Shown here piece after piece: positions 51,368 through 60,726 of a DNA stretch of 64,000 nt. The notes below the pieces were generated by a model, which was not told where the DNA came from, made no database searches, and saw only the letters and a program-made list of their open reading frames with translations. The first letter of the stretch is position 1. Each line of letters starts with the position of its first letter. Made by a program: the position numbers and the translations under genes. The stretch covers positions 186,001 to 250,000 of the forward strand of contig NZ_VTSR01000008.1 of assembly GCF_008329715.1 (NCBI RefSeq). The letters run 5' to 3'. This DNA is from Gimesia chilikensis. GTDB taxonomy: Bacteria > Planctomycetota > Planctomycetia > Planctomycetales > Planctomycetaceae.

Positions 51368-53125
51368 TTACTCGCGGACTTTCATGCCGGGAGGATAAGC
51401 CAGGGGACTGGGATCGGCGGGCTGTAATTTCAATCGTTCCGCAGTCTGTCGATCGAGGAAGACCGCAGCCGCCTGGTCGGCAAAGACCAGCATCCAGCCC
51501 GGATTTGCGGCCATTCCCATGATTTCATTCCGGGAATAGCGACTGTCGAGAATCACCGCCGGTAACTGGCCATTCTCATCCTGCAGCAAATAGGCCCAGT
51601 CGGTACTCCCCTGCATCATCTGCTGTTTGATCTGCTCGTACCATTCAAACGTCTGCTGGCTGTTGACCTCCAGACGTCCGTCAAAGAACACTCGCTTCTC
51701 GGGCCCGTTATGATAAATGTAAACCGCCGCCTGTCCCATGTTCGAAATATAGGCACGGTCCGGCATTCCCTGTTGTCCTGCAAACTTCGAGGCACCATGC
51801 GCATACCAGGCTTCTGCCTCTCCCAGCGCCAGTCGTTTCCCTTCGCCGCCCCACACATGCCAGTACCCGGTAAACAGGCTGACGAACAGGAACAGAAAGA
51901 TCCCCGCAGAAACAAGCGATCCGCGAGATAACTGACGCGTTCCCTCAGCAGTGTCAGACGCCGGCTTCCCGAACAGAGCAATCCCGAAACGGGCCCAGTC
52001 TGAAAGATTGTCACAGAGCACAATCCCCGAGATCAGCGCAAAGATGCTGGTGTTCCGCGATGCTTTGAAAGCCAGGTGTGTAAACGCAGCAAACAGCAAC
52101 AACCGAAACACGTTGATCCGTCTGTTGATCAGCAGTGGAATGAAACTGACCAGCGTCAATACCCCCAGCAACACCTGTGATGCCAGAAATAAATTCTTCA
52201 GTCCATGCTGCCTGATAAAATCCAGGGGCGGCTGGAATTCACCGATGCGTACGGAATAGAAGGCCTGATCTACTGAGAACTTTTCATACAGCGTCAGGGG
52301 GAACAACACTCCCTGCTCGAAATAGGGATTCAAAAAGCAGGCAATTCCCGTCAGCACGGCGATGCGAATCAACATCACACCAGTCAGCTCCGTCGCAGCC
52401 GGTTCCAGCCCAAAGCGACCCCGCGCCCAGCCGCGCACCAGATGATCGATCACCCACAGCACACTGACCACCAGCCCCAGTACAAACAGCGCATGACTGT
52501 TGACCCAGAGCAGCGCCAGTAACGGAATCAGCCATAATAGTGGGGGACGCGCCGCAGCCCGATTCAAAACCAGCATCCAGGCAGCCAGATAGACCAGCGA
52601 AAGCATTTCCGGACGCACAACCGAACGACCGGAAAGACAGATCACCGGCAGAATCCACAGCAATGCTTTCCCCCAGGGGGGCAAAAACCGACCACCGGCA
52701 AACCAGCCCAGCCCGACCGTCAACGCCAGGCAGAAGGCTTTGCTGAGGATCAGTAAATTGACGCCGCCCCAGTGATACAGCCAGGTCACCAGCAACTGGA
52801 AGCCCCAGTGCATGTCGATCCAGGGCCGATCAGAGTCCACGAACGTAAACCAGTCGAAATAAGGAACGGTCCCCCGCTCCAGAATGAGCTCTCCGGTTCT
52901 CAGGTGCCACCAGATATCCATGTTCCGCATCGGAAAGCAGGAAATCAGAAACGACCAGATCAGCAGCAGGGAGAGAAACAGCCAGGTGTGGCGTGAAATT
53001 CCCGGCGACGGTTCCGCTAACGCCTGACTGCTCGCAGAAACACTCGAGACAGCAGCCCGCTTCTCAGCCTGAGCAGTTTCCCGTTTCGTTGTGTTTTTTC
53101 GCGCTCGTTTCGCCTTACGAGACAT
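51368..53125 (-). CDS. Polytopic GT-C-like membrane protein
   Basis: A 585-residue protein with a basic cytoplasmic N-terminus (KRARKNTTKRETAQAEKR region, about 40 residues) and roughly ten hydrophobic spans, then a soluble C-terminal domain of about 150 residues. After the first span comes MRNMDIWWHLRTGELILERG, a loop with acidic and Trp residues that resembles GT-C glycosyltransferases using lipid-linked sugars. The C-terminal part contains a domain with RVFFDGRLEVNS. The substrate is unknown. It is transcribed alone. Confidence 0.75.
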   Translation of the reverse strand: MSRKAKRARKNTTKRETAQAEKRAAVSSVSASSQALAEPSPGISRHTWLFLSLLLIWSFLISCFPMRNMDIWWHLRTGELILERGTVPYFDWFTFVDSDRPWIDMHWGFQLLVTWLYHWGGVNLLILSKAFCLALTVGLGWFAGGRFLPPWGKALLWILPVICLSGRSVVRPEMLSLVYLAAWMLVLNRAAARPPLLWLIPLLALLWVNSHALFVLGLVVSVLWVIDHLVRGWARGRFGLEPAATELTGVMLIRIAVLTGIACFLNPYFEQGVLFPLTLYEKFSVDQAFYSVRIGEFQPPLDFIRQHGLKNLFLASQVLLGVLTLVSFIPLLINRRINVFRLLLFAAFTHLAFKASRNTSIFALISGIVLCDNLSDWARFGIALFGKPASDTAEGTRQLSRGSLVSAGIFLFLFVSLFTGYWHVWGGEGKRLALGEAEAWYAHGASKFAGQQGMPDRAYISNMGQAAVYIYHNGPEKRVFFDGRLEVNSQQTFEWYEQIKQQMMQGSTDWAYLLQDENGQLPAVILDSRYSRNEIMGMAANPGWMLVFADQAAAVFLDRQTAERLKLQPADPSPLAYPPGMKVRE

Positions 53126-53238
53126 GACAACCTTACCCCGGATCAGATAACAACATACCGACAGTCAGCAGTTATTGTAGCGTGTTAACGGTAACCAAAA
53201 AATGAACCGGGCACGTTCTGAATCAGTTTTCACGTGGT

Positions 53239-53763
53239 TCAAATCGGCACGCCGTTTCGCTCTGCATCGGGAGACCAGTCGAACTGGTATGTTTCCCCCA
53301 GCTGCAGCCGGGTCAGATAAATGATCTGGTGCGTATGCCCGACAAAATGAGGCACCGTATGGGCAATGGCCCCCAGCACGGAGACGGAAAAGCCCTGGAT
53401 CGTCCGCGACTCCAGTAAGTCAGCAGCAGACAGCGTCTGAAAGACCGCACTCGCACGTTCTACGCTCTGTTCCAGTAGAGACAACAGTTCGTCGCGATTG
53501 TGGCTCTGTTCGGCCTCAAACTCGGCTTCCCGCTGACGCTCATCATGGGCTCCAGTAATGCCGGCCACCGCCCATTGATTGAGATTTCCGGACAGATGCA
53601 GAATCAGGTTTCCGATGCTGTTGAGGCCCGGCTCCGGACGCCACCAGATCTGCTCCTGCTTCAACTGGCCCAGACAGTGACGGATTTTACGCAACGACTG
53701 CGTGAGCAGGTGCTGGAATTCGCGAATCGCTTCCCGGGCCAGATCGTCTGCCGAGGGTGACAT
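53239..53763 (-). CDS. DinB/DUF1572-family protein
   Basis: A 174-residue four-helix-bundle protein. Family marks include GNLILHLSGNLNQW (with a conserved His) and the VGHTHQIIYLTRLQLG end segment, where His residues typically bind a metal. DinB-like proteins often act as thiol-dependent transferases; this one's role is unknown. I start at ATG 53763 with AAGGGAGCAGGGG upstream; the open frame starts 16 codons earlier. It follows the ROK regulator gene closely (50 bases) in the same direction, so an operon is likely. Confidence 0.8.
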   Translation of the reverse strand: MSPSADDLAREAIREFQHLLTQSLRKIRHCLGQLKQEQIWWRPEPGLNSIGNLILHLSGNLNQWAVAGITGAHDERQREAEFEAEQSHNRDELLSLLEQSVERASAVFQTLSAADLLESRTIQGFSVSVLGAIAHTVPHFVGHTHQIIYLTRLQLGETYQFDWSPDAERNGVPI

Positions 53764-53813
53764 ACCCCTGCTCCCTTTCTGATCAGCGCCTTCCGCAGCG
53801 GTTCGACACAACT

Positions 53814-54977
53814 CTAGGTCAACCGCGGTCCCAGACCGTTCGCCAGATGGTTAATAATCCCGGCAACAGCGCCCAGGTACTTATTCCCTTTCGAGCGTTC
53901 AATCTCGCAGGAGCTGGAAGAAGGTTTCAAAGCCCGATTCTTGGCCAGTTCACACATTCTGCTGAAGACATCGTCCTGCAGATCGAACAGCCGCGAGGTG
54001 ATGAAGATATTCGAGGGATTGAAAATGTTGATCGCAGCAGCCACCCCGATTCCCAAGAACTCGATCGTGCGATCCAGTTCCGGTGTAATATCGAGTTCGC
54101 CCTGCTTTACGAGTTCTTTGATCGCATCAAAGTCGAGTTCTTTGCCAACCCGCTTCGAAACATAATGTGTCAAAGCCATATCGGTCGCGACGGTTTCCAG
54201 GCAGCCCAGGTTACCGCAACCACAGACACGTCCACCCTGGGGTTCGACGGTGATGTGGGCGATTTCTCCCGCCAGACCATGTTGACCATCCAACAGCTGA
54301 CCGCCGGTAAAGGCACCCATACCGAAACCGGATGTTACGTCCAGGCTGATGAAGTCTTCCAGATCCTGGCCGGCACCATAGGTTTTTTCGGAGAGACACA
54401 ACGAGGTGGATTTCTGCACCAGGATACATTCCAGATTGGTCTTCGCAGCAATATCTACCGCGGGTGCCTGTCCGTCTACAATGTGCAGGTTCGACGCGAG
54501 GAAGATGCGACCATCATTACTGTTAACCAGACCAGGCACGGTGATTCCGACACCCAGGGCAGGAATTTCTTCCTTCTTCACCAGATCCATGATTTTCTGG
54601 GAAATGATATTAATCAGTTCTTCGTATGACGAAGGAGTTTTAAACTGATCGAGCTTTTCTTCGTGCAGAAAACCATCCAGACCGGAGGCAACGATCGAAC
54701 AATAGTCCCAGTCCAGAACCACACCAATCACCTGGGCACTGAAGCGCGGTAACTGTAGCAGCTTGCCGGGACGACCCACCGAAAATTCCGCTGTCTCACG
54801 TTCCTCAAGCAACCCCGCATCCAGCAGGGCACTCACGGCCTTGGAAACAGTCGGAGCACTGATTCCAGAACAACGCATGACATCAGCGCGAGTTAATGTT
54901 CCCTGGCTCTGGATAACTTCCAAAACCTTACGAACGTTCATTTTTCGTAACAAGCTCGGTCGGTGTGGGGATTGCAT
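53814..54977 (-). CDS. ROK-family transcriptional regulator
   Basis: A 387-residue protein with an N-terminal winged helix (SQGTLTRADVMRCSGISAPT as recognition region) followed by a ROK sugar-kinase-like domain. The domain shows GVGITVPGLV, DVTSGFGMGAFTGG, GEIAHITV and the zinc-binding CGCGNLGCLET motif. GEIAH has Ala where kinases have GEIGH-type sequence, so sugar binding without strong kinase activity is likely. It would regulate a carbohydrate gene; the target is not evident. A palindrome upstream at 55044-55070 could be its operator. The GTG two codons earlier is also in frame. Confidence 0.85.
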   Translation of the reverse strand: MQSPHRPSLLRKMNVRKVLEVIQSQGTLTRADVMRCSGISAPTVSKAVSALLDAGLLEERETAEFSVGRPGKLLQLPRFSAQVIGVVLDWDYCSIVASGLDGFLHEEKLDQFKTPSSYEELINIISQKIMDLVKKEEIPALGVGITVPGLVNSNDGRIFLASNLHIVDGQAPAVDIAAKTNLECILVQKSTSLCLSEKTYGAGQDLEDFISLDVTSGFGMGAFTGGQLLDGQHGLAGEIAHITVEPQGGRVCGCGNLGCLETVATDMALTHYVSKRVGKELDFDAIKELVKQGELDITPELDRTIEFLGIGVAAAINIFNPSNIFITSRLFDLQDDVFSRMCELAKNRALKPSSSSCEIERSKGNKYLGAVAGIINHLANGLGPRLT

Positions 54978-55756
54978 AGTCACTCTACGTATTAAGGAAG
55001 AAATGGAATGTACAACGACGGGTCGTCGAAATGAATCTAAATTTCACTCGGTAATCATTACTGTAAGTGAGATCCGGCTCTGATCAGACTGGCGATTCTG
55101 GAGAGCACTTGATGCAGGTTTCTGAATCGTCCTGCCGCAGTAACTTTATATGATACGGAATCTTTTCGTAATTACAAACGCGAACCAAAAAGAAGGTATT
55201 CATTTTTTCATCTGCGGGATTTTCGAAGCGGAGTCTCAGATATAAAACTCAGGGAAGGGTCCCAAGTGCCACGACTGAACAAATAGACCCGGCTGACCAC
55301 ATAGAAGACAACTCGGGCCTGCTTGAGTTGAAACCTACCACGCATGATCAACCGGGTATTACTTGTGAACTAATGAGTTGCACTCAACAACACTTGAGAA
55401 ATTGAAAAATATCGAAGAAAGGTAAGTAATTTCACCAATTATCAGGTTAATTAAATATAAATGCAGTTTGAACTGAAGTGTGGAGGTATAACCATTAAAA
55501 GTGGATATCCAAGTCATTTTGTGCTCGCACAATCGCTACGACCGGACGAGCCCTCTGGCAGCCGTACCTGAAGCCGGAATCCGAACCACAGAAAGACAGC
55601 CCTCAGCCGCATTTCCTGAACCATGGATTTACTACGTCAACCACGGAAGTTCAGTGGGACCTGTTTTAGAAAACCGGCTGATTTCCGGGCAGCCGCAAAC
55701 TCAATAAAACGAATTCTGCAGCTGGCTTAGCCCCCGGATGAATGACCGCAATCGCC
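54978..55756. other. Long intergenic region upstream of the ROK gene
   Basis: About 780 A+T-rich bases between the ROK gene and the mscS stop. The first 100 bases hold a clear palindrome (entered separately). A 68-codon plus frame (55501-55707) has no ribosome site and looks random. No other gene is seen. Confidence 0.4.
55044..55070. promoter_or_regulatory. Candidate operator palindrome of the ROK regulator
   Basis: TCACT then GTAAT-C-ATTAC then AGTGA: a perfect 5-bp core and matching outer arms spaced by two and four bases. It lies 67 bases upstream of the ROK start codon. ROK regulators frequently bind such inverted repeats and control their own genes, so this is a plausible operator, but unproven. 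Confidence 0.5.
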
Positions 55757-56653
55757 TCACGACTCTGCGCTGACGGCACTCTCATTGTAAAGATGCACAT
55801 CCCGGCTGGGATAAGGAATCGTAAAGCCACGCTCATCGAAGCCGAGCTTGATCCGCTCGGTCAGATCCCAGCGAGTGGCCCAGTAGTCGGCATTTTTAAC
55901 CCAGGGACGCACGACGAAATTGACACTGCTGTCAGCCAGTTCATTGACGGCAATCACCGGTGCAGGATCAGCCAGAACCCGCTCATCCCCGTTCACGACT
56001 TCTTCCAGAAAGGCTTTGACCGCTTTGAGGTCATCGTCATAGCCGCACCCGATCACCAGATCGATGCGGCGATTCTCCTTGATGGAGAAGTTGCGAATGT
56101 TGCCAGACGTGATATGACTGTTGGGCACAACAATCGCAATGTTATCCCCGGTGCGCATCGATGTGGTAAAGATCTGAATCTCCTCGACCACGCCCGCCGT
56201 CCCGGCCGCTTCAATGTAATCCCCCACCCGAAACGGCTTAAACAGGATCAGCATCACACCCGAAGAAAAATTACTCAACGTTCCCTGGAAGGCCATCCCT
56301 ACCGCAAAACCGGCTGCAGCCAGAACCGCTGCCAGAGAGGTCGTGTTAATCCCCAGCTCCGACAGCGCCGCCAGAACAACGATGACCAGCAGAATCGAGT
56401 AAACGATATTCGACAGAAACCGGGCCAGTGTCTCATCGACCTTCGCCTGCTTCATCAGACGATTACAGAACCGGCTCAAGATGTTGGCAATCCATTTCCC
56501 GACCACAAAGATCGCCAGCGCCACAACCACATTAATGGCGAACTGCAGCCCCTGGGTCGCCAGGAATGTTTTGACTGTATGCCAGAGTTCATTTGCCTTT
56601 GTCACAGGATCTTCGGAAACCGTCGACGTTTTCTGAGCCAGGATTGACCACAT
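55757..56653 (-). CDS. mscS: Small-conductance mechanosensitive channel
   Basis: A 298-residue MscS-type channel that opens under osmotic downshock. Three hydrophobic spans are seen, the last being the pore helix with LAAVLAAAGFAVGMAFQGTL (glycine/alanine packing). The cytoplasmic beta domain follows with FKPFRVGDYIEAAGTAGVVE and VVPNSHITSGNIRNF. The length and layout match E. coli MscS. It is transcribed alone with a 290-base upstream region. Confidence 0.95.
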   Translation of the reverse strand: MWSILAQKTSTVSEDPVTKANELWHTVKTFLATQGLQFAINVVVALAIFVVGKWIANILSRFCNRLMKQAKVDETLARFLSNIVYSILLVIVVLAALSELGINTTSLAAVLAAAGFAVGMAFQGTLSNFSSGVMLILFKPFRVGDYIEAAGTAGVVEEIQIFTTSMRTGDNIAIVVPNSHITSGNIRNFSIKENRRIDLVIGCGYDDDLKAVKAFLEEVVNGDERVLADPAPVIAVNELADSSVNFVVRPWVKNADYWATRWDLTERIKLGFDERGFTIPYPSRDVHLYNESAVSAES

Positions 56654-56941
56654 GCGCGGGCCCCTTGTTCAAGAGTAAAAAAGAAATGAGTATGGAATTG
56701 AGTGCCCCACACAGCCGGAAAAATCCAATGAACTCCTCTGCTGCTTCAGGTTGACTTGATTTTAGACAGTTGACTTCAGGAGTCCAACTTTGATTTTCAT
56801 AATTTTCGCCGCCCGATTCACACTGACAGCGTGGTTCGAAAATGCAATAATATCCTCACCACACTCGTTTCACTGAGGCGATTCCCCTCCGGAATCTTCT
56901 TCGATCTGAGTTCGTTTCGCCCTTTGCAGGAAGCAATCACG

Positions 56942-57874
56942 ATGTCATCGCCGCGCCGTCACTCTTTCACATACCTCCTCTGCCTGGCTCTTCTGGGCCT
57001 CTCCGCAGGACAACCGCTTCGCGCTGCAGCAGTCGAAGAGGTACTCGCGACCGTCAATGGCCAGCCAGTGACCGAGGGCGACCTCTCATTTGCCCTGCTC
57101 TCACGTGGCATCACCGACGCACCGCCGGCTCTCCGTCAGCAACTGCTGGAGCAGCTGGTCAATCAACGGCTGATCCAGGAATTTCTGAAAGTGCAGAAAA
57201 TCGAAGTCCCGCCGAAACAGTTGGATGAAAGTGTCGTCAAAGTCGAGAACTTCATCCGCAAGAAAGGCGATAATCCCCAGCAGGTACTCACGAAAATGGG
57301 CTTCACCCCCGAGAAGCTCCGCGCCGCGATCGCTCTGCCGCTGGCCTGGAATCTCTATGCCCGTCAGGAAATTTCGCCGGAGAAAATGCAGGCCTATTTC
57401 AACGCTCATCGTGAAGAGCTGGATGGCACCCGCGTCGAAGCCAGTCAGATTCTTCTGAAACTTTCTTCTAACGCGTCCCCAACAGAAATCGATCAAGCGA
57501 AACAGAAGTTGATTGATCTGCGGAAGCAAATCCAGTCCGGCAAGCTGAGCTTTGCCGAAGCCGCCGCCCAGTATTCGCAGGCCCCCAGCAAAACAGAGGG
57601 AGGCAAACTGGTCACCTCCGCGTATCGGGGAAAAATGCCGCTGGTCTTCACCAGCCAGGTCTTCCCCCTTAAAGAAGGTGAAATCAGTGAACCCTTCCAG
57701 TCCCCCTTTGGCATGCACCTCATCACGCTGAATAAGAAACACCCTGGCCAGTTCAGTCTCGAAGATGTGCGCGGCGAACTCTTTCAGACGCTCTCCCGCG
57801 AACTCTACGATCAGACGCTGCAGAAACTGCGGTCCACGGCCAAAATTGAATGGAAGACCGAACCAAAATCCTGA
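56942..57874 (+). CDS. Exported parvulin-type peptidyl-prolyl isomerase
   Basis: A 310-residue SurA/PrsA-like folding factor. A signal peptide covers ~residues 1-27. A SurA-like N-domain (ATVNGQPVTEGDLSFALL onward) precedes a parvulin rotamase domain (~residues 158-280: VEASQILLKLSS, FAEAAAQYSQAP, GGKLVTSAYRGKMPLVF, PFQSPFGMHLITLNKK). It would assist folding of exported proteins. ATG 56942 follows AGGAAG; the frame opens 37 codons earlier but that part is leader-like. The next gene follows by 46 bases in the same direction. Confidence 0.9.
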   Translation: MSSPRRHSFTYLLCLALLGLSAGQPLRAAAVEEVLATVNGQPVTEGDLSFALLSRGITDAPPALRQQLLEQLVNQRLIQEFLKVQKIEVPPKQLDESVVKVENFIRKKGDNPQQVLTKMGFTPEKLRAAIALPLAWNLYARQEISPEKMQAYFNAHREELDGTRVEASQILLKLSSNASPTEIDQAKQKLIDLRKQIQSGKLSFAEAAAQYSQAPSKTEGGKLVTSAYRGKMPLVFTSQVFPLKEGEISEPFQSPFGMHLITLNKKHPGQFSLEDVRGELFQTLSRELYDQTLQKLRSTAKIEWKTEPKS

Positions 57875-57920
57875 TCCTGGCGCTCACCACTCGAACTCAC
57901 TCTCACTTGAAGTAACCCCC

Positions 57921-58835
57921 ATGTCGAGTTTGCCCCCCATTGAATCGACTGTCATTTCAGGCCAGCAACCCGGACCGCATCTGCTGATCCTCGGCGGCGT
58001 ACACGGCGATGAATACGAACCCATGGCCGCCATTCGCAAACTGATCACCATGATCAAACCCGCTGAATTCAGTGGCAAAGTCACGCTGGTGCCGGTGCTG
58101 AATCAACCCGCATACGAACGCTGTCAGCGCTGTGGTCCGGATGATCTGGATCTGGCCCGCACCTTTCCCGGCGCACCCGACGGTTCCATCACCGAACAGA
58201 TTGCCCATCAGGCCACACAGCTGATTCAGACAGCCGATTATCTGATCGACCTGCACACGGGAGGCGTGATTTCTGACCTGGCCCCCTTCTCCGGCTACTG
58301 TCTGCACTCCGATCCAGCCATCCTGAAAACACAACGCACGATGGCCCGCGCTTTCGGAATCCCCGTTGTCTGGGGCACAACCGCCACGCTGGAAGGACGC
58401 TCCCTGTCTGCCGCCCGCGACGCGAATGTGCCTGCAATCTACGCCGAATGGGGAGGCGGCAGCCAGTGCAACGCCACCGCCGTCTCCGGTTATGCCACAG
58501 GCTGTCTACAAGTAATGTCTGCCCTCGGCATGCGGGACCAACCCATCCCCGATCAGCCAATCCAGTACGAGATCGAAGACAACCGCGATCAGAGTGGCCA
58601 CTTGCAACTGCATAACAATGCCCCCGTGTCGGGCTTTTTTGAACCAGCGATCCAGCTAATGGATACCGTTCAGGCAGGAGACGCCCTGGGAACCATCTGC
58701 TCGCCACTGGGAGATAAAATCACCAGCATCAAAGCCAGTCAGACCGGCGTGGTTCTGGGAATCCGCACGCTCCCCTATGTGAAGCAGAACGAATGGCTGG
58801 TGGTAATCCTCGAAACCGATCACAGCGTCAGTTGA
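57921..58835 (+). CDS. Succinylglutamate desuccinylase/aspartoacylase-family protein
   Basis: A 304-residue zinc-dependent M14-like deacylase. The metal site appears in GGVHGDEYEP (His and Glu ligands) and DLHTGG (second His). The C-terminal lid domain contains a biotinyl-like beta region. Family members remove an acyl group from an amino acid, but the substrate here cannot be fixed. The start at 57921 follows the parvulin gene; the frame overlaps that gene upstream, so the shorter start is better. It is followed by the SDR gene, 60 bases on. Confidence 0.8.
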   Translation: MSSLPPIESTVISGQQPGPHLLILGGVHGDEYEPMAAIRKLITMIKPAEFSGKVTLVPVLNQPAYERCQRCGPDDLDLARTFPGAPDGSITEQIAHQATQLIQTADYLIDLHTGGVISDLAPFSGYCLHSDPAILKTQRTMARAFGIPVVWGTTATLEGRSLSAARDANVPAIYAEWGGGSQCNATAVSGYATGCLQVMSALGMRDQPIPDQPIQYEIEDNRDQSGHLQLHNNAPVSGFFEPAIQLMDTVQAGDALGTICSPLGDKITSIKASQTGVVLGIRTLPYVKQNEWLVVILETDHSVS

Positions 58836-58895
58836 AGCATGCCACAACGCTTTGAAACCTCAGCAATCAAAACCAGAGACGGAAAGGAACTCGCC

Positions 58896-59711
58896 ATGAA
58901 CCCGCAACCGGTTGCCATGATCACAGGAGCCGCGGGAGGCATCGGCGGCGAGACCGCCGTCCGCTTTGCCGAACGGGGCTATGACTGCGTCCTGCTCGCC
59001 CTCCCCTCGGAGGACCTCAGCCCCATCACCAAACGCATCGAAGACGCAGGCCGTCAGTATATGATCTGCACCGGTGATCTCGCGGATCTGGAGTATGCAG
59101 AATCGGCCGTCGAACAATGTATCGCCGCCTGGGGACGCATCGATGTCCTGGTCAATAATGCCGCCTGGCGCGAAATCACCACCATGCGAAAGATTGAACT
59201 CGCCAGCTGGGAACAGACCCTGCGTGTCTGCCTGACCGCCCCCGCGTTTCTCTCACGGTGGTGTGCAGCCCACATGGAAGCCCGCGGAGAGGGAGTAATC
59301 ATCAACGTCTCCAGCATCCAGTCTCAGATGGCAGCCGGGATCAGTCCGGCTTACGTCGCAGCCAAAGGGGCCCTCGATTCGTTGACCTACGAACTGGCCA
59401 CGCTCTATGGCCCTGCAGGCATTCGGGTGCTCAGCGTCAATCCCGGCGCGATCGACACCGCGATGGGACAGGATATCGCCGTTGACCAGCAGGCCACCGC
59501 CATAAAAATCCGCCAGGCTTCCGAAGACATGATTCCTTTACGACGCTGGGCACATCCGCGAGAAATCGCCCACAGCATTGTCATGCTGGCCGGAGAAGAC
59601 GCCAGCTATCTCACCGGAACCTCCGTCACCATCGACGGCGGCTGGAAACAGCAGTGCTCTCCTTACTCGGTAAAGCAGCTGCAAATCCCCGATCAGTTCC
59701 CGGAAGCTTAG
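58896..59711 (+). CDS. Short-chain dehydrogenase/reductase
   Basis: A 271-residue classical SDR. The cofactor motif is TGAAGGIGG (residues 10-18), NNAA is at ~residue 85, the catalytic Ser is in NVSSIQSQ and the YxxxK pair is in AYVAAKGAL. The C-terminal TGTSVTIDGGW is typical. It probably oxidises or reduces a sugar- or lipid-like alcohol; substrate unknown. GGAAAGGAAC precedes ATG 58896. It ends 15 bases from the convergent BadF kinase gene. Confidence 0.9.
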   Translation: MNPQPVAMITGAAGGIGGETAVRFAERGYDCVLLALPSEDLSPITKRIEDAGRQYMICTGDLADLEYAESAVEQCIAAWGRIDVLVNNAAWREITTMRKIELASWEQTLRVCLTAPAFLSRWCAAHMEARGEGVIINVSSIQSQMAAGISPAYVAAKGALDSLTYELATLYGPAGIRVLSVNPGAIDTAMGQDIAVDQQATAIKIRQASEDMIPLRRWAHPREIAHSIVMLAGEDASYLTGTSVTIDGGWKQQCSPYSVKQLQIPDQFPEA

Positions 59712-59726
59712 CCAGAGCCATACGAA

Positions 59727-60677
59727 TTATCCCAGCAGGCGGACGGCAATCCGCACAGCCCCCAGACTCGGATCTTCAACGCACTCGATGGTCGCGGGAG
59801 CGAGCTGCTGCTCTGCCAGACGTTCGAGCAGAGAGACTCGGTAATCGCGTTGATGCAGCATTATCCCACCAGTCAGCGCCAGCGCATAGGCGTCTGCTTT
59901 GAAATGCAACCGCTGCGCCACCGCCAGTACCAGCTCAGACAGTTCCTGCGCGCCCTGATCCACAATCGAACGGGCCACCGCATCCTCATCCATAGCGGCT
60001 TCAAACACAAGACCTGACAGCCGGGCGATCCGACCGCGGTCTCCCGGATCCTGGTAGAGATAACCGATCAGCTCTTCGGGAGCATTCAAATTCAAGGCCT
60101 TGAGAAATCGTGACTGCAGAACCGTCTCCGGCCCCCGTCCGTCAACCCCCCGCAGGATCGCCTTGATCGCCGCGATCGCCAGCTGATAGCCACTCCCTTC
60201 ATCCCCCAACAGATATCCCCAGCCCCCGGCACGCGTCTGAGTACCATCGGCCCCTTTCCCGAAAGCCAGCGAACCGGTTCCCGCAATCAACGCCACACCG
60301 GTTCCAACCGGAGTACCCGCTGCCAGCACCGTCTCAGCATCGGTGACCACAACCACTTCCTCTGCGATCTGATTCAGTATCGCCCATTCCGCCCAGGCAT
60401 TCTGCTCGGCGGGTCGTCCTGCTCCCGCCATGCCCAGACAGAGCACAGACACCGTGTGCGGTTCTGCGCCTGCAGACTGAAAGGCCCGCTCGACCGCCCG
60501 TTGCAATTCACCGGCAGCCGCATCCAGGCCTACTGCATTCAGATTGGAAGCTCCTGCCGTTCCGCGTCCAACAACGTGAAAGTTCTGTGCGTCCGTCACC
60601 ACAGCCAGAGTTGCCGCGGTTTTGGTGCCACCACCGTCGATGCCCAGTACCAGTTGTCGGGACTGTAATCCGGTCAT
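59727..60677 (-). CDS. BadF/BadG-type N-acetylhexosamine kinase (MurK-like)
   Basis: A 316-residue ASKHA-fold kinase. GIDGGGTKT (~residues 12-20) is the phosphate-1 loop and AGTGSLAFG (~residues 131-139) the phosphate-2 loop. The closest described group includes eukaryotic-type GlcNAc kinases and the clostridial MurK, which phosphorylates MurNAc and GlcNAc. Its position directly after murQ in the same direction (49 bases downstream) strongly supports MurNAc or GlcNAc as substrate, since MurQ needs MurNAc 6-phosphate. Sequence alone does not prove the sugar. Confidence 0.85.
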   Translation of the reverse strand: MTGLQSRQLVLGIDGGGTKTAATLAVVTDAQNFHVVGRGTAGASNLNAVGLDAAAGELQRAVERAFQSAGAEPHTVSVLCLGMAGAGRPAEQNAWAEWAILNQIAEEVVVVTDAETVLAAGTPVGTGVALIAGTGSLAFGKGADGTQTRAGGWGYLLGDEGSGYQLAIAAIKAILRGVDGRGPETVLQSRFLKALNLNAPEELIGYLYQDPGDRGRIARLSGLVFEAAMDEDAVARSIVDQGAQELSELVLAVAQRLHFKADAYALALTGGIMLHQRDYRVSLLERLAEQQLAPATIECVEDPSLGAVRIAVRLLG

Positions 60678-60726
60678 ACCGTGAATTCCTCAGAGGGGAT
60701 TTGCCGATCCAGCGACGGACTCAAGT

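Noticed and set aside
53757..54629. 290-codon plus-strand open frame
   Set aside because: Antisense to the ROK regulator, which has strong family motifs.
55742..56647. 301-codon plus-strand open frame
   Set aside because: Antisense to mscS, whose pore and beta-domain motifs are clear.
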